Of a DNA stretch of 64,000 nt, positions 34,999-44,055 are shown in pieces. The notes below the pieces were generated by a model. It saw only the letters and a list, made by a program, of their open reading frames with translations, was not told where the DNA came from and searched no databases. The first letter of the stretch is position 1. Each line of letters starts with the position of its first letter. The stretch is taken from the NCBI GenBank assembly GCA_903929355.1, contig CAIYUN010000018.1:1-64000 (forward strand), given 5' to 3'. The translations under genes and the position numbers were made by a program. Source of the DNA: an uncultured Opitutaceae bacterium. Lineage in GTDB: Bacteria; Verrucomicrobiota; Verrucomicrobiia; Opitutales; Opitutaceae.

Positions 34999-35370
34999 CT
35001 ATTTTTCGTCCAACGGGTCCGACAGGTCGCCCTTTTCCGACCGCGGCGCCATCAGCATGATGATGCCCTGGGTGATTTTCCACCCACCCCCCACGCAGAG
35101 GGCACCCCCTCCGAACAAGCACGTAGTCGAATAACTGAGGTCAAACACGACGATCCCCAGGGCGATCAGGCCGACCCCCCAAAGCACCTTCACGATGCCG
35201 TCCATGCGAACCTGGGCGGAACGCTCCTGCTGCAATTGGGCCATAAACGCCGACGCGTCAGGTTCGCCCATGCCCGTGGTTTTCAGGTAATCGAGCACCT
35301 TCTCCGGCGCTTCACCCCAGGTGATCCTCGCCCGGGCCTCGTCGGCAAAAGCGGTCGGTGGTGGAGGCAT
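34999..35370 (-). CDS. Small membrane protein, hypothetical
   Basis: A 123-residue protein with an N-terminal soluble helical part (DEARARITWGEAPEKVLDYL) and two hydrophobic segments near the C-terminus (VLWGVGLIALGIVVFDLSY and CLFGGGALCVGGGWKITQGI). The soluble part contains a short helix pair that resembles membrane-associated domains described from other hypothetical proteins of this phylum; I cannot name it. Start at 35370 avoids a Pro-rich upstream extension. It is convergent with metH, about 60 bases away, and lies just upstream (on the same strand, downstream in reading) of the second surface protein gene. Confidence 0.65.
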   Translation of the reverse strand: MPPPPTAFADEARARITWGEAPEKVLDYLKTTGMGEPDASAFMAQLQQERSAQVRMDGIVKVLWGVGLIALGIVVFDLSYSTTCLFGGGALCVGGGWKITQGIIMLMAPRSEKGDLSDPLDEK

Positions 35371-35458
35371 GGAAAGTGGGGGTGGATACGGAGATGACGA
35401 CAACCGCCCTTGCTTGAGCGCCCTGCCACGTGGTGGCCACTGCGGCCAACCGCCGAGG

Positions 35459-36361
35459 TTAGGCGGCAACGGTGGAGGACCACCGTTTGCGACGCCAGCC
35501 TAAAACCCCGAACAGGCCCAACGCACCCGCCACCGGCAGCCAGGCACCGACCTCCGGCACGGGTTGACCGTTGACGAGCATCCCCGCGCCGCCGATCTCA
35601 TACAGCAGGAGGCCGCTCGGGTTGGTGTCAGTCGCACTGGAGGTGCCGGTGATGGAATTGGAGTTGGTCACCACGATGGAGATGGTGTTCGTGCCAATCC
35701 TGAAACTACTGTTGTTGCTGAGGGTGCCGGAGGTGTAATTGGCCAGCCAGGCCGTGGTGGAATTGGTCCACGAACTTGTGCCGGAGAGCGCGGCGACGTT
35801 CGAACCCTTGATGCTCCCATTGCCATTGGTCGTGGGATTCACGTAGATGGAGTAGCTGTCATCAGACGCGATGGTGAGATTGATCGCCACGTTGTTGGTC
35901 ACCGTGTTGGAACCGGTGCCCGTGATCGAAAATGTCATGGTGTAGATAAAGTAGGCGGAATTGGTCCCGGTATCACCGTTGCCCGGCAGGTAGTTGCCAC
36001 CGGAATTGGTGCCGGTGGTCGAGTTGGTGCTCGTGGTGGAGGTGGTGGCGGCCCCAGGGGCGGTGATCCACTGCGATTCAGAAGAAATCTGCACATAACT
36101 TTCCGACGAGATGTCGGGGCTGTTGTCGATGACGTAGGCCGCCCCGGTATACTGGCTGTTGCCGGTGTAACTCACGCCATACACATTGGCGTAGGTGACC
36201 TTCCAGTTCGGATCATTGGAACCGCCCGCCAACAACGACCCATTGAAACCGGTGTAGTCCAACCCGTAGATGTCCGTCGCGGTGCCGTTCGCAGCCAGAC
36301 GCGCCAAGCCCACGCAAAGGGCAAGGATAGCCATGACGAGCGGGTGCCTAAGCCGGTACAT
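35459..36361 (-). CDS. PEP-CTERM-like surface protein B
   Basis: A 300-residue exported protein, paralog of the one at 6925-7968. It has a signal peptide (VMAILALCVGLARLAANG), a beta-rich domain with TNSTTGTNSGGNYLPGN and FSITGTGSNTVTNNVAI, and an intact sorting-like tail: PEVGAWLPV, hydrophobic GALGLFGVLGW, then RRKRW and a short end. The tail matches PEP-CTERM layout apart from a V in place of the second P. Proteins of this kind are processed by an exosortase and linked to extracellular polysaccharide; no exosortase is in the window. The polysaccharide export protein lies just upstream on the same strand, which is suggestive. Confidence 0.83.
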   Translation of the reverse strand: MYRLRHPLVMAILALCVGLARLAANGTATDIYGLDYTGFNGSLLAGGSNDPNWKVTYANVYGVSYTGNSQYTGAAYVIDNSPDISSESYVQISSESQWITAPGAATTSTTSTNSTTGTNSGGNYLPGNGDTGTNSAYFIYTMTFSITGTGSNTVTNNVAINLTIASDDSYSIYVNPTTNGNGSIKGSNVAALSGTSSWTNSTTAWLANYTSGTLSNNSSFRIGTNTISIVVTNSNSITGTSSATDTNPSGLLLYEIGGAGMLVNGQPVPEVGAWLPVAGALGLFGVLGWRRKRWSSTVAA

Positions 36362-36370
36362 GGCCTAAAC

Positions 36371-36388
36371 CTAGGTATAACACCCTAG
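36371..36388. promoter_or_regulatory. Inverted repeat upstream of surface protein B
   Basis: CTAGGTATAACACCCTAG is an inverted repeat (CTAGG/CCTAG) about 10 bases before the start of surface protein B, and TTGACA lies next to it on the minus strand (36395-36390). The spacing does not give a standard promoter, so an operator or leader structure is the best guess. Confidence 0.3.
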
Positions 36389-36473
36389 ATGTCAAGTGCT
36401 CGTTAAAGATTTCTTTCTCCATTCTAATCATTACGGAACAATAACTTTTGAGTTTAGGGTTCCGTGCGGGTTT

Positions 36474-37199
36474 TTATTCGAGGCAAAGGCACTCCTCGAT
36501 CATCAGAACGTCCTTCGGCTGAAGGGGAAGGTTGACTTTGGGGTCGGTGAATTGGTCCCCCGTCTTTGCGGCGAAGTTGATCACGATGGTGGTGGTTTCT
36601 CCTTCACGGTCCACGCGGCGAAGTTTGACCCCCTTGAGAACAGCCAGGATATTGGGCTTGGCGACGGTAATGAGATCCAAAACGGTCTTGGGGGTGACGT
36701 CGGGCAGCAAGTATTTGCCGGGGGTTTCGGCCTCCCCCGCCACCTGAACCTCGAAGTGATCGGTCGGCGGCGCCAGAGCCCCGAGAACGAGCTCGACCGG
36801 GCCCTCCCGCCTGCCGGATTTGGCCTCGGCTTGCTCGAGCATGGATTCCGCCCCGGGCAGTGTCAGGCCGGCGATTTTCTGCGGGCCGACGACCGGCAGC
36901 ACGATTGAGCCCGCCGGGTCGACTTTGAGGGGGCCGGGATCGGCGGGTCCGGCTTGAGCCGGGCCGGCAAAGCGCACACTCACCCAATCCCCGGGTGCGA
37001 GGTGGTATTCGCGCGGTGGAATGATCCCCTCGGCGGTGGAGGAATTGGCCCCGGCGTTCTCAAATGTTGGCCGCCGTCGAGGGCCGGTGATCCCCACGGA
37101 TGGATCACTGCGGGCGCCGCCACCGGCGACGACGGTCAAGACCGTCGAGAGCAGGCCAAAGGCATGCGGGAGCGTGAGGAGAAGGCGGCGGAACGACAT
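36474..37199 (-). CDS. Polysaccharide export protein (Wza-like, SLBB)
   Basis: A 241-residue exported protein of the polysaccharide biosynthesis/export group. A signal peptide (LLLTLPHAFGLLSTVLTVVA) is followed by the entry motif YHLAPGDWVSVRFAGPA, typical of the Poly_export domain, and VDPAGSIVLPVVGPQKIAGL. The C-terminal half has an SLBB-like domain (FEVQVAGEAETPGKYLLPDV, KTVLDLITVAKP, VKLRRVDREGETTTIVINF). It is shorter than E. coli Wza and lacks the C-terminal outer-membrane helix, as in many homologues from this phylum. It lies between the RND pump and the PEP-CTERM-like protein on the same strand. A polysaccharide export role fits that context. Confidence 0.83.
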   Translation of the reverse strand: MSFRRLLLTLPHAFGLLSTVLTVVAGGGARSDPSVGITGPRRRPTFENAGANSSTAEGIIPPREYHLAPGDWVSVRFAGPAQAGPADPGPLKVDPAGSIVLPVVGPQKIAGLTLPGAESMLEQAEAKSGRREGPVELVLGALAPPTDHFEVQVAGEAETPGKYLLPDVTPKTVLDLITVAKPNILAVLKGVKLRRVDREGETTTIVINFAAKTGDQFTDPKVNLPLQPKDVLMIEECLCLE

Positions 37200-37269
37200 T
37201 GGCGGACGAGGGGACGTCCGCTGCGGTGGACAGCGCCGCGAAGCCGGGGTTGCAAAAAATCGGACCCCC

Positions 37270-40200
37270 TCACTTCGCCAGCGCCGGGGCGAGGCCGGGG
37301 GCGTCGGCCTCGGGACGGGTGTGGCGGACGGTCAGTTTGCTCAGGTAGACATAGATGACCGGCGTGATGTAGAGGGTGAGAAACTGGGAGACCACGAGGC
37401 CGCCGACCACCGCGAGGCCGAGCGGGCGGCGCGATTCCGCACCCGCGCCGAGGCCGAGGGCGATGGGCACGGCGCCGGCGAGCGCGGCGAAGGTGGTCAT
37501 CATGATCGGGCGGAAGCGGACGAGACAGGCCTCAACAATCGCCTGCTCCGGCGAGAACGCCGCGCCATGCTCGCGCTCCTGGGCGACGGCAAAATCCACC
37601 ATCATGATGGCGTTTTTCTTCACAATGCCGATCAGCATGATGACGCCGACATAGCCCATGATGTTCAACTCCGCGCCGAAAAGCCAGAGGGTGAAGAGCG
37701 CGCCGAAGCTGGCCGCCGGCAGACCGGACAGAATGGTGAGGGGATGGATGAAATCCTCGTAGAGGATGCCGAGCACAATGTAGATGACCACGACGGCGGC
37801 GAAGAGCAGCAGGCCCATGCCCTCGCGCGAGGCGGCAAATGCCTGGGTCGAGCCGACGAAGCTGTAACTGACGGTGGGTGGCAGATCGGCGCCGACGGCC
37901 CGTTGGATGGCCCCGGTGGCGTCGCTCAGCGAGATCCCCGGCGCGAGGTTGAACGAAAGGGTGACAGCCGGGAGTTGGCCGAGATGGTTGACGGTGAGCG
38001 GACCCACGTCGGTGCGCAGGGAGGCCACGGCGTCGAGGGGCACGAGCTTGCCGCCGGCGGCGCGCACATAGAGCAGCGCCAGCGCCGCAGCGTCGTGCTG
38101 GAACTCGGGGGCCACCTCCATGATGACGTAATACTGGTTGGTCGGCGTGTAGATGGTGGAGACCTGCCGGGTGCCGAAGGCGCTGTAGAGGGCGTCTTCG
38201 ATCTGCTGTGGGGTGATGCCGAGCACGGCGGCGCGGTCGCGCCGGATGTCCACGCGGAGCTGCGGGCTGGTGATCTGGAGGTCGGTGTTGACGTCGGCGA
38301 GCTGGGGCAGGGTGCGGAATTTGGCCTCGACCCGCTGGGCGATGGCGTAGAGCTGATTGAGGTCGCTGCCGTAGAGGGCGAACTGATAGAGCGACTTGGT
38401 GAGGGTGCCACCGATGCGGATGGCGGGGGGGACCTGGGGATAGGAGCGCAGTCCGGGAATGACCGAGAGCTGGTTGCGCAACTGGTCGAGGACGACGTTG
38501 ACGGGCGGACGCTGGTCGCGGGGCTTAAGGCGGATGAAAATGCGGCCGTTATTCACCGTGGTCACAATGACGCCGCCGGCGCCGATGGAGGACATGGTGT
38601 CCTCGACATAGGGGTTGGCGGCGACAATTTGGGCCGCCTGCTGCTGGTGACGCACCATTTCGTCGAACGAGACATCCTGCGCCGCCTCGGTGAAGACCAG
38701 GGCCATGCCGGTGTCGTCGGTGGGGATGAAGCCCTGGGGCAGCACATTGGCCACGAGGACGGTGAGGACGACCATGAGCAGGGCGACCGCGAGGGTGGTG
38801 CGGCGCCAGACCATGCAAAACGCCAACGTGCGCTGGTAGCAGCCGTGCATCACCCCGAAGAGGCCCTCGCTCCACTGGTAGAGCCGCCCGTGGTCGGCCG
38901 CGCCGTGGCCGGCGTGAGGCCGCAGAAACCGGCTGCACAGCATGGGCGTGAGGGTGAGGGAAACGACCCCCGACACCAGGATCGCGGCCGTGATGGTGAC
39001 GGCAAACTCATGGAGCAGCCGGCCAAGGATCCCGCCCATGAACATGAGGGGGATGAAGACCGCGACCAGCGAGAGGGTCATCGAGATGATCGTGAATCCG
39101 ATCTCGCGCGAGCCCTTGAGCGACGCCGCGCGCACCGGCAGGCCCAGCTCGATGTGGCGCACGATGTTCTCGAGCATCACGATGGCATCGTCGACGACGA
39201 ACCCCACCGAGAGCGTGAGCGCGAGCAGCGAGAGATTGTCCACGGTGTAGCCGCAAAAATACATCGCCACGCAGGTGCCCAGCAGGGCCATGGGGATCGC
39301 GACGGCCGGGATGATGGTCGCCGTCAACGTGCGCAGGAAGAGGAAGATCACGAGCACGACGAGCGCGATGGCCAGCGCGAGGGTGAACTGCACATCATGC
39401 ACGGACTCGCGCACCGCCACGGCCTGGTCGCGGAGCACGCCAAGCCGGACTGAAGGGGGCAGCTGCGACTGAAACACGGGGAGGAGTTTGCGCACGGCGG
39501 CCACGACCTCGACGGTGTTGGTGCCGGGCTGCTTCTGCACGGCGAGGACGATGGCGCGGGTGCCGTCATACCAGCTGGCCACCCGGGTGTCCTGCACGCT
39601 GTCAATGACCTGGGCGAGCTCGCCGACGCGCACGGGCGCGCCGTTGCGCCAGGCGACGACGATGTCGCGGAAGCCGGCGGCGTCGGTCAGCTGGCCGCTG
39701 GCAAGGATCTGCTGCGAGCGGTGGGCGCCGTCGAGCTGGCCGGTGGGCAGGTCCACGTTGTGGGCGGCGAGGGCGGTGCTGAGCTCTTCGAGCCCGATGC
39801 CGCGGCTGGCGAGCAAATGGGGGTCGAACCGCACGCGCAGCGCGTATTTTTGCGAGCCGAAGACCTGCACCTGCGAGACCCCGCTGATGGTGGAGAGGCG
39901 CTGCGCCATCATCGTCTCGGCATACTCATCCACCACCGACAGCGGCAGCGTGGGCGAGCTGAGCGTGAGGTAGATCACCGGCTGGTCGGCGGGGTTGGTC
40001 TTGCGGAAGGATGGCGGCGCGGGCATCTCGACCGGCAGGCGGCGCTGCACCGCGGCGATCGCGGACTGCACGTCCTGGGCGGCGGCGTCGATGTTGCGGT
40101 CGAGGGCGAACTGAAGGGTGATCGAAGTGGAGCCCTGGCCGCTCGACGAGGTCATCGAGTCAATGCCGGCGATGGTGGAGAACTGCTGCTCCAGCACCGT

Positions 40201-40392
40201 CGCCACGGCGCTCGCCATCGTCTCAGGCGTGGCTCCGGGCAGCGAGGCGCTGACTACAATGGTCGGGAAATCGACGTTGGGCAGGTCGCTCACCGGCAGG
40301 AGGCGGTAGGCGAACAGGCCGAACACCAGGAGCGCCAGCGACAGCAGCGTCGTCATCACCGGCCGGCGGATGCAAAGCTCGGGGAGATTCAT
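37270..40392 (-). CDS. RND efflux pump, MdtB/MdtC-like
   Basis: A 1040-residue hydrophobe/amphiphile efflux (HAE1) pump with the usual twelve-helix, two-porter layout. It starts MNLPELCIRRPVMTTLLSL, and has the periplasmic phrase LPNVDFPTIVVSASLPGATP. The proton-relay Asp pair is in helix 4 (VGFVVDDAIVMLENIVRH) and the partner Lys in helix 10 (IGIVKKNAIMMVDFAVAQ). The sequence QEREHGAAFSPEQAIVEACL and the RPIMMTTFAALAGAVPIALG block are typical of MdtB/MdtC. It begins 9 bases after the adaptor gene and forms a MarR-controlled pump operon with it. No outer-membrane TolC-type gene is adjacent. Confidence 0.95.
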   Translation of the reverse strand: MNLPELCIRRPVMTTLLSLALLVFGLFAYRLLPVSDLPNVDFPTIVVSASLPGATPETMASAVATVLEQQFSTIAGIDSMTSSSGQGSTSITLQFALDRNIDAAAQDVQSAIAAVQRRLPVEMPAPPSFRKTNPADQPVIYLTLSSPTLPLSVVDEYAETMMAQRLSTISGVSQVQVFGSQKYALRVRFDPHLLASRGIGLEELSTALAAHNVDLPTGQLDGAHRSQQILASGQLTDAAGFRDIVVAWRNGAPVRVGELAQVIDSVQDTRVASWYDGTRAIVLAVQKQPGTNTVEVVAAVRKLLPVFQSQLPPSVRLGVLRDQAVAVRESVHDVQFTLALAIALVVLVIFLFLRTLTATIIPAVAIPMALLGTCVAMYFCGYTVDNLSLLALTLSVGFVVDDAIVMLENIVRHIELGLPVRAASLKGSREIGFTIISMTLSLVAVFIPLMFMGGILGRLLHEFAVTITAAILVSGVVSLTLTPMLCSRFLRPHAGHGAADHGRLYQWSEGLFGVMHGCYQRTLAFCMVWRRTTLAVALLMVVLTVLVANVLPQGFIPTDDTGMALVFTEAAQDVSFDEMVRHQQQAAQIVAANPYVEDTMSSIGAGGVIVTTVNNGRIFIRLKPRDQRPPVNVVLDQLRNQLSVIPGLRSYPQVPPAIRIGGTLTKSLYQFALYGSDLNQLYAIAQRVEAKFRTLPQLADVNTDLQITSPQLRVDIRRDRAAVLGITPQQIEDALYSAFGTRQVSTIYTPTNQYYVIMEVAPEFQHDAAALALLYVRAAGGKLVPLDAVASLRTDVGPLTVNHLGQLPAVTLSFNLAPGISLSDATGAIQRAVGADLPPTVSYSFVGSTQAFAASREGMGLLLFAAVVVIYIVLGILYEDFIHPLTILSGLPAASFGALFTLWLFGAELNIMGYVGVIMLIGIVKKNAIMMVDFAVAQEREHGAAFSPEQAIVEACLVRFRPIMMTTFAALAGAVPIALGLGAGAESRRPLGLAVVGGLVVSQFLTLYITPVIYVYLSKLTVRHTRPEADAPGLAPALAK

Positions 40393-40401
40393 GGCGCGGG
40401 C

Positions 40402-41583
40402 TCAGGATTTCGGGTCGGGCGCCGCGGCGGCATCCTTGGCGACGGGCTGGCCGGAAGGCGTGCGGACCTCGGTTTTGGCGCCGGGCAGTAGCCGGAGCTG
40501 GCCGTCGGTCACGACGGTTTCGCCGGCGGCGACGCCGGCGGCGAGCAGCGCCTGGTCACCCGCGACCCGGGTGACCTTGACCGCGCGCAGCTCGACGGTC
40601 TGGTCGGGTTTCACGACGTAAAGGGTGGAGCCGGTCTGGCCGGTCATGATGGCGGCGGCGGGCACGACCATGGCGTCGTGGTCGAGGCCGACCTGGGTGA
40701 CCACCGACACAAACCGGCCCGGCCAGAGCGAGTGGTCCGCGTTGGGAAACACGGCCTTGAGCGTGATGGTGCCGGTGGTCGTGTCCACCGCGTTGTCCAC
40801 AAACTCCAGGGTGCCGTCGGTGCGCACGAGGCCGGAGGAATTTTCGGTGACGGTCACGGTCGCCCGCCGGGCGGCCAGCGCCGCGTGGATCTCCTCCAGC
40901 ATGTCCTCGGGGACCGCGTAGGCCACGGCGATGGGGGCGAGCTGGTTGAGGGTGACCAGGGGGTAGGCGTTGTCGTTGGCCTTCACCAGCGCGCCCTCGT
41001 GCAGCAGCAACTGGCCGGTGCGGCCGGCGATGGGGGCGCGGATCTCGGTGTAGCTGAGCAGCAGCTCCGCGTTGGTCACGGCGGCCTCCATGGCCTGGAC
41101 CTGGGCCTTCGCGGTCTCGGCCTTCGTGAGGAATTGGGTGTAATCGGACTTGGCGATCGCGGCGCTCTGGTCGAGGCGTCGGTAACGCTCGGCGTCGGCG
41201 TCGGCCTGGGCGGCCCCGGCGCGGGCGTTGGCGAGATTGGCGCGGGCGATGGCAAGCATGTTCTCAAACGGCCGACGGTCGAGGGTCACGAGCAGGTCGC
41301 CGGCCCGGACCTCGTCGCCCTCCTTGAAATGGATCTCGGCAATGAGGCCGTCGGCCTGGGATTTCACGCTGACGGTGCGCAGGGCCTGCACCGCGCCGAT
41401 GGACTCGAACTGGCGCGGCACGTCCTGCCGGACCGCCCGGGCCACCTGCACGGGCACCGGTGGCGGCGGCGGGGTGGTGGTGACAGCCGGCTGGCAGCCG
41501 GCGCAGACCGCGAGCAGGGCGGTGGCCGGAAACAGCCGGGCGGACCGGAGGGCACGGACGGAAAAGGGCTCAGTTTTTTTCAT
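40402..41583 (-). CDS. RND adaptor protein (MdtA/AcrA-like)
   Basis: A 393-residue periplasmic adaptor. It has an export signal ending LLAVCAGCQPA, whose Cys could be lipidated although the lipobox is not ideal. The lipoyl halves are VSVKSQADGLIAEIHFKEGDEV and IRAPIAGRTGQLLLHEG (given here in parts: KSQADGLIAEI; RAPIAGRTGQL), with an alpha-hairpin between and a beta-barrel with VDNAVDTTTGTITLKAVF. The start overlaps the marR stop by 14 bases on the same strand, so the genes are translationally linked. It connects the RND pump to an outer-membrane channel encoded elsewhere. Confidence 0.93.
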   Translation of the reverse strand: MKKTEPFSVRALRSARLFPATALLAVCAGCQPAVTTTPPPPPVPVQVARAVRQDVPRQFESIGAVQALRTVSVKSQADGLIAEIHFKEGDEVRAGDLLVTLDRRPFENMLAIARANLANARAGAAQADADAERYRRLDQSAAIAKSDYTQFLTKAETAKAQVQAMEAAVTNAELLLSYTEIRAPIAGRTGQLLLHEGALVKANDNAYPLVTLNQLAPIAVAYAVPEDMLEEIHAALAARRATVTVTENSSGLVRTDGTLEFVDNAVDTTTGTITLKAVFPNADHSLWPGRFVSVVTQVGLDHDAMVVPAAAIMTGQTGSTLYVVKPDQTVELRAVKVTRVAGDQALLAAGVAAGETVVTDGQLRLLPGAKTEVRTPSGQPVAKDAAAAPDPKS

Positions 41584-42058
41584 GGGCAGAGGTTCCACGG
41601 GTGCCGGCGTCGAGCGCGAGAAGGTTGCGTTTGATCCGCAGCAAGTCGGCCATCAGGCGGTCGGCCCGGCCGGCCGGCAGGCCCCCGAAATACTCGGTCC
41701 GCAGGCGGGCGGCGATGCGGTGCATCCGGCCGAGCGTGCGCCGCGCCTTGGGCTGGAGCGTCAACCGCCGGGCCCGCCCGTCCCGCCGGTCGCGGGCCCG
41801 CCCAATCCAGCCGGCGGACTCGAGCAGCCCCACATGGCGGCCGATGGTCGCAGGCTTTTGGCGCAGGGTGCTGGCGAGAGCGGACTGGGAGCAGCCCTCG
41901 CGGTCGGATAGATAGAGCAGCAGGCGCCATTGCGCCCGCGTCAGCCCGATGGCCTGCCGCCGCAGGCGGCGCTCAAACTCCCGGCGCAGCAGGAAGCTGA
42001 GCTCGGTCAGAAGGGAGCCGAAGCGGTGCTCGGGATCGGGGGTGCGGCGGGCGGACAT
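41570..42058 (-). CDS. MarR-family transcriptional regulator
   Basis: A 162-residue winged-helix regulator of the MarR family. The N-terminal dimerisation helices (LTELSFLLRREFERRLRRQA) are followed by the HTH with LTRAQWRLLLYLSDREGCSQ and ALASTLRQKPATIGRHVGLL, and the wing with RARDRRDGRARRLTLQPKA, the MarR wing signature. It heads the operon with adaptor and RND pump and is the likely repressor of the operon, released by a pump substrate. The stop overlaps the adaptor start. Confidence 0.93.
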   Translation of the reverse strand: MSARRTPDPEHRFGSLLTELSFLLRREFERRLRRQAIGLTRAQWRLLLYLSDREGCSQSALASTLRQKPATIGRHVGLLESAGWIGRARDRRDGRARRLTLQPKARRTLGRMHRIAARLRTEYFGGLPAGRADRLMADLLRIKRNLLALDAGTRGTSAHEKN

Positions 42059-42458
42059 GAGGACAAAAGGGGAAAATCAGTAAGCTGGCTGACGATTCAA
42101 GGCAAGGGCGATTTTACCGGCCCCCGTTTCGCCCGCGCCTCTCAGTTTCTTGTCGGCAGACTCGCATCCCCCTGGTTCCTCCTTTGGTCAGCACGCTCGC
42201 GACGACCAGCGGAGCAATCCCGGAAGAGGACTTAACGCGAAGCCGCTGAGACGCAGAGGCGCAAAGCCCCATATTCCCCTCCGCCCCTCCGTACTCCGCA
42301 TTCCGTCCTTCCGCGCCTTCGCGGCTTGGCGTTGATGGATTGATCGGCGGTGTTCTCGGTGTCCAAATCTGGGTTGGATTCCACCCCGCCCGCTGGCCGC
42401 AAAATTCCCCGCTTCCCAAACACGGCGAGTCTGGCATGATGGCCGCCGAAGCCCGCCC
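42059..42458. other. Intergenic region with inverted repeat element
   Basis: About 400 bases between the divergent marR and LysM genes. It contains a repeat element at 42231-42335 (separate entry). The sides should hold both promoters; no hexamers are convincing. Confidence 0.45.
42231..42335. repeat. AACGCGAAGCCGC inverted-repeat element with heptads
   Basis: TTAACGCGAAGCCGC at the left (from 42233) pairs with GCGGCTTGGCGTT at the right (to about 42335). Between them are AGACGCAGAGGCGCAAAG and degenerate 7-base units ending in CTCCG or TTCCG (about 42280-42312). The ends match the terminal repeats of the element at 17481-17668. Confidence 0.65.
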
Positions 42459-44009
42459 ATGAAAATATTTCCCGTCCTCCCCCGCGTCCTGTGGACCCTG
42501 CTGCTCGCCACCGCCGTGCCCGCCGCCCTGGCGGCGGGCAACGCGCCCGCCTCCGCCCCGGACCTCGCCAGCTCGCAGCTCTACGCGGACCTCGCCGCCG
42601 CCACCCGGCAAAACGAACAGCTGAAGGCCGCGCTCGCCGAAACGCAGGTGCGGCTCTCATTGCGCGAAGGCGACCTCGCGGGCCTCAGCCGCCAGCTGGC
42701 GGCACTCACCGCCGCGGCCGGATCACCCACCGCCGCGACTGCCGGCCTGAAAACGGAAATCGACCAGCTCCAACAGGAGCTGGACCAGGCCCGCGCCGTG
42801 GCGGCGGCCCAGGCCCAAGTCGCGGCCACCTCGCCCGCCCCGTCCGTGGCGGCCCCGGCGAACCCGCTCCCGGCCCCCGCGCCCGAACTGGCCCAGCTCC
42901 ACCAAGACCTTGATCAGGCCCGCGCGGCGGCGGCCGCCGCCCAGATTGCTCAGGCGGACCTGCAGAGCCAGCTGCAGCAGGCGGGCAAACAACTTGCCGA
43001 CGCCCAGGCCCAGCTCGCCGCCGTCCGCTCCGCCCCGCCGGCCCCCGCCCCTTCCGCCGAACTGGCGCAGCTCCATCAGGAGCTGGACCAGGCCCACGCG
43101 GCGGCCGCCGCCGCCCAGATTGCGCAGGCGGACCTCCAGAACCAGCTGCAGCAGGCGGGCAAACAACTCGCCGACGCCCAAACCCAGCTCGCCGCCGCGC
43201 GCACCGGCCCCGACGAGGCCAAGGCGCTGGCCGCCGAACGGGACGGGTTGAAGGAGCACCTGGCCTCGCAGCAGGCGCAGATGGACCGGTTGATCGCCGA
43301 GCTCGCCGCCGTCCCGCCCAAACCCGAGCCGGCCGACGCGGCCGCCCCGCCAGCCCCTCCGGCCCCGACCACGGCGCGGGACCAGCAGCTCGCCGACGCG
43401 AACGAAAAACTCACCGAAGTACTGCGGGCCTTCACGCTCCAGCAAACCGAGCTCGACCGCGTGAAGACCATGCTGGCCGACACCGACGCCGCCCGGGTCA
43501 CCGCCACGGACCAGCTCGCCGCCGCGAGCAAGACCACCGACGACCGCGCGGCTGCCCTCACCGGGGTCCAGCAGGATCTCGCCGCCCAGCGCGCCACCAC
43601 CGCGACCATCGCAGGTGAGCTGGCGAACGTCCGCGAGCAGCTCCGCCTCGCCCAGGCAACCGCCGAGGCGGCGACCGCCGAGAACCAAGACTTGAAAACC
43701 CGCCTCGCGCTCGCCGGTGGACCCATGGCCACGAGTCCGAACGGGGTGACCCTGCCGAGCCCGGACCGCCCCGCGATGCCCCTGGTGATCGCGCCCGTGG
43801 CTGAACCGGCCCCGCCTGTCTCCGAGTCACCGGCCGTGGCCGTGGCTGAGCCGCGCGTGCATGTGGTCGCGGCGGGGGACACGCTCGGCGGCCTCGCCAA
43901 GAAATATTACGGCAACGCGGCCCGCTGGAACACTATCCTGGAGGCGAATCGCGCCCTGCTCAAGAACCCGAACGTACTCCCGCTCGGGGCCAGGCTGCAG
44001 ATTCCGTGA
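42459..44009 (+). CDS. Secreted coiled-coil protein with C-terminal LysM domain
   Basis: A 516-residue exported protein. The signal peptide (VLWTLLLATAVPAALAAG) is followed by about 420 residues of Ala/Gln/Leu-rich coiled coil with Pro/Ala breaks, and a C-terminal LysM peptidoglycan-binding domain (VHVVAAGDTLGGLAKKYYGN...NPNVLPLGARLQIP). Within the coiled coil a 58-residue unit is duplicated in tandem (from about 42884 and 43058): each has LAQLHQ(D/E)LDQA, AAAAAQIAQADLQ and QLQQAGKQLADAQ. The unit is nearly identical at DNA level, so the duplication is recent or maintained by conversion. The architecture resembles envelope-spanning scaffold or division-associated proteins. Confidence 0.88.
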   Translation: MKIFPVLPRVLWTLLLATAVPAALAAGNAPASAPDLASSQLYADLAAATRQNEQLKAALAETQVRLSLREGDLAGLSRQLAALTAAAGSPTAATAGLKTEIDQLQQELDQARAVAAAQAQVAATSPAPSVAAPANPLPAPAPELAQLHQDLDQARAAAAAAQIAQADLQSQLQQAGKQLADAQAQLAAVRSAPPAPAPSAELAQLHQELDQAHAAAAAAQIAQADLQNQLQQAGKQLADAQTQLAAARTGPDEAKALAAERDGLKEHLASQQAQMDRLIAELAAVPPKPEPADAAAPPAPPAPTTARDQQLADANEKLTEVLRAFTLQQTELDRVKTMLADTDAARVTATDQLAAASKTTDDRAAALTGVQQDLAAQRATTATIAGELANVREQLRLAQATAEAATAENQDLKTRLALAGGPMATSPNGVTLPSPDRPAMPLVIAPVAEPAPPVSESPAVAVAEPRVHVVAAGDTLGGLAKKYYGNAARWNTILEANRALLKNPNVLPLGARLQIP

Positions 44010-44013
44010 GGCG

Positions 44014-44055
44014 GCCGGCCAGATGCCAGATGCCAGAAGTCAGAGGCCAGAGGAT
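44014..44055 (+). repeat. Heptad repeat array after LysM gene
   Basis: Units of exactly 7 bases: AGATGCC, AGATGCC, AGAAGTC, AGAGGCC, AGAGGAT (44021-44055), preceded by a degenerate GCCGGCC. It begins 5 bases after the stop codon and uses the same CAGA-type unit as the metH spacer block 1. Confidence 0.8.

Noticed and set aside
36362-36400. Standard sigma-70 promoter for surface protein B
   Set aside because: A TTGACA is present on the minus strand, but no -10-like hexamer lies 16-18 bases from it. Only the inverted repeat is reported.
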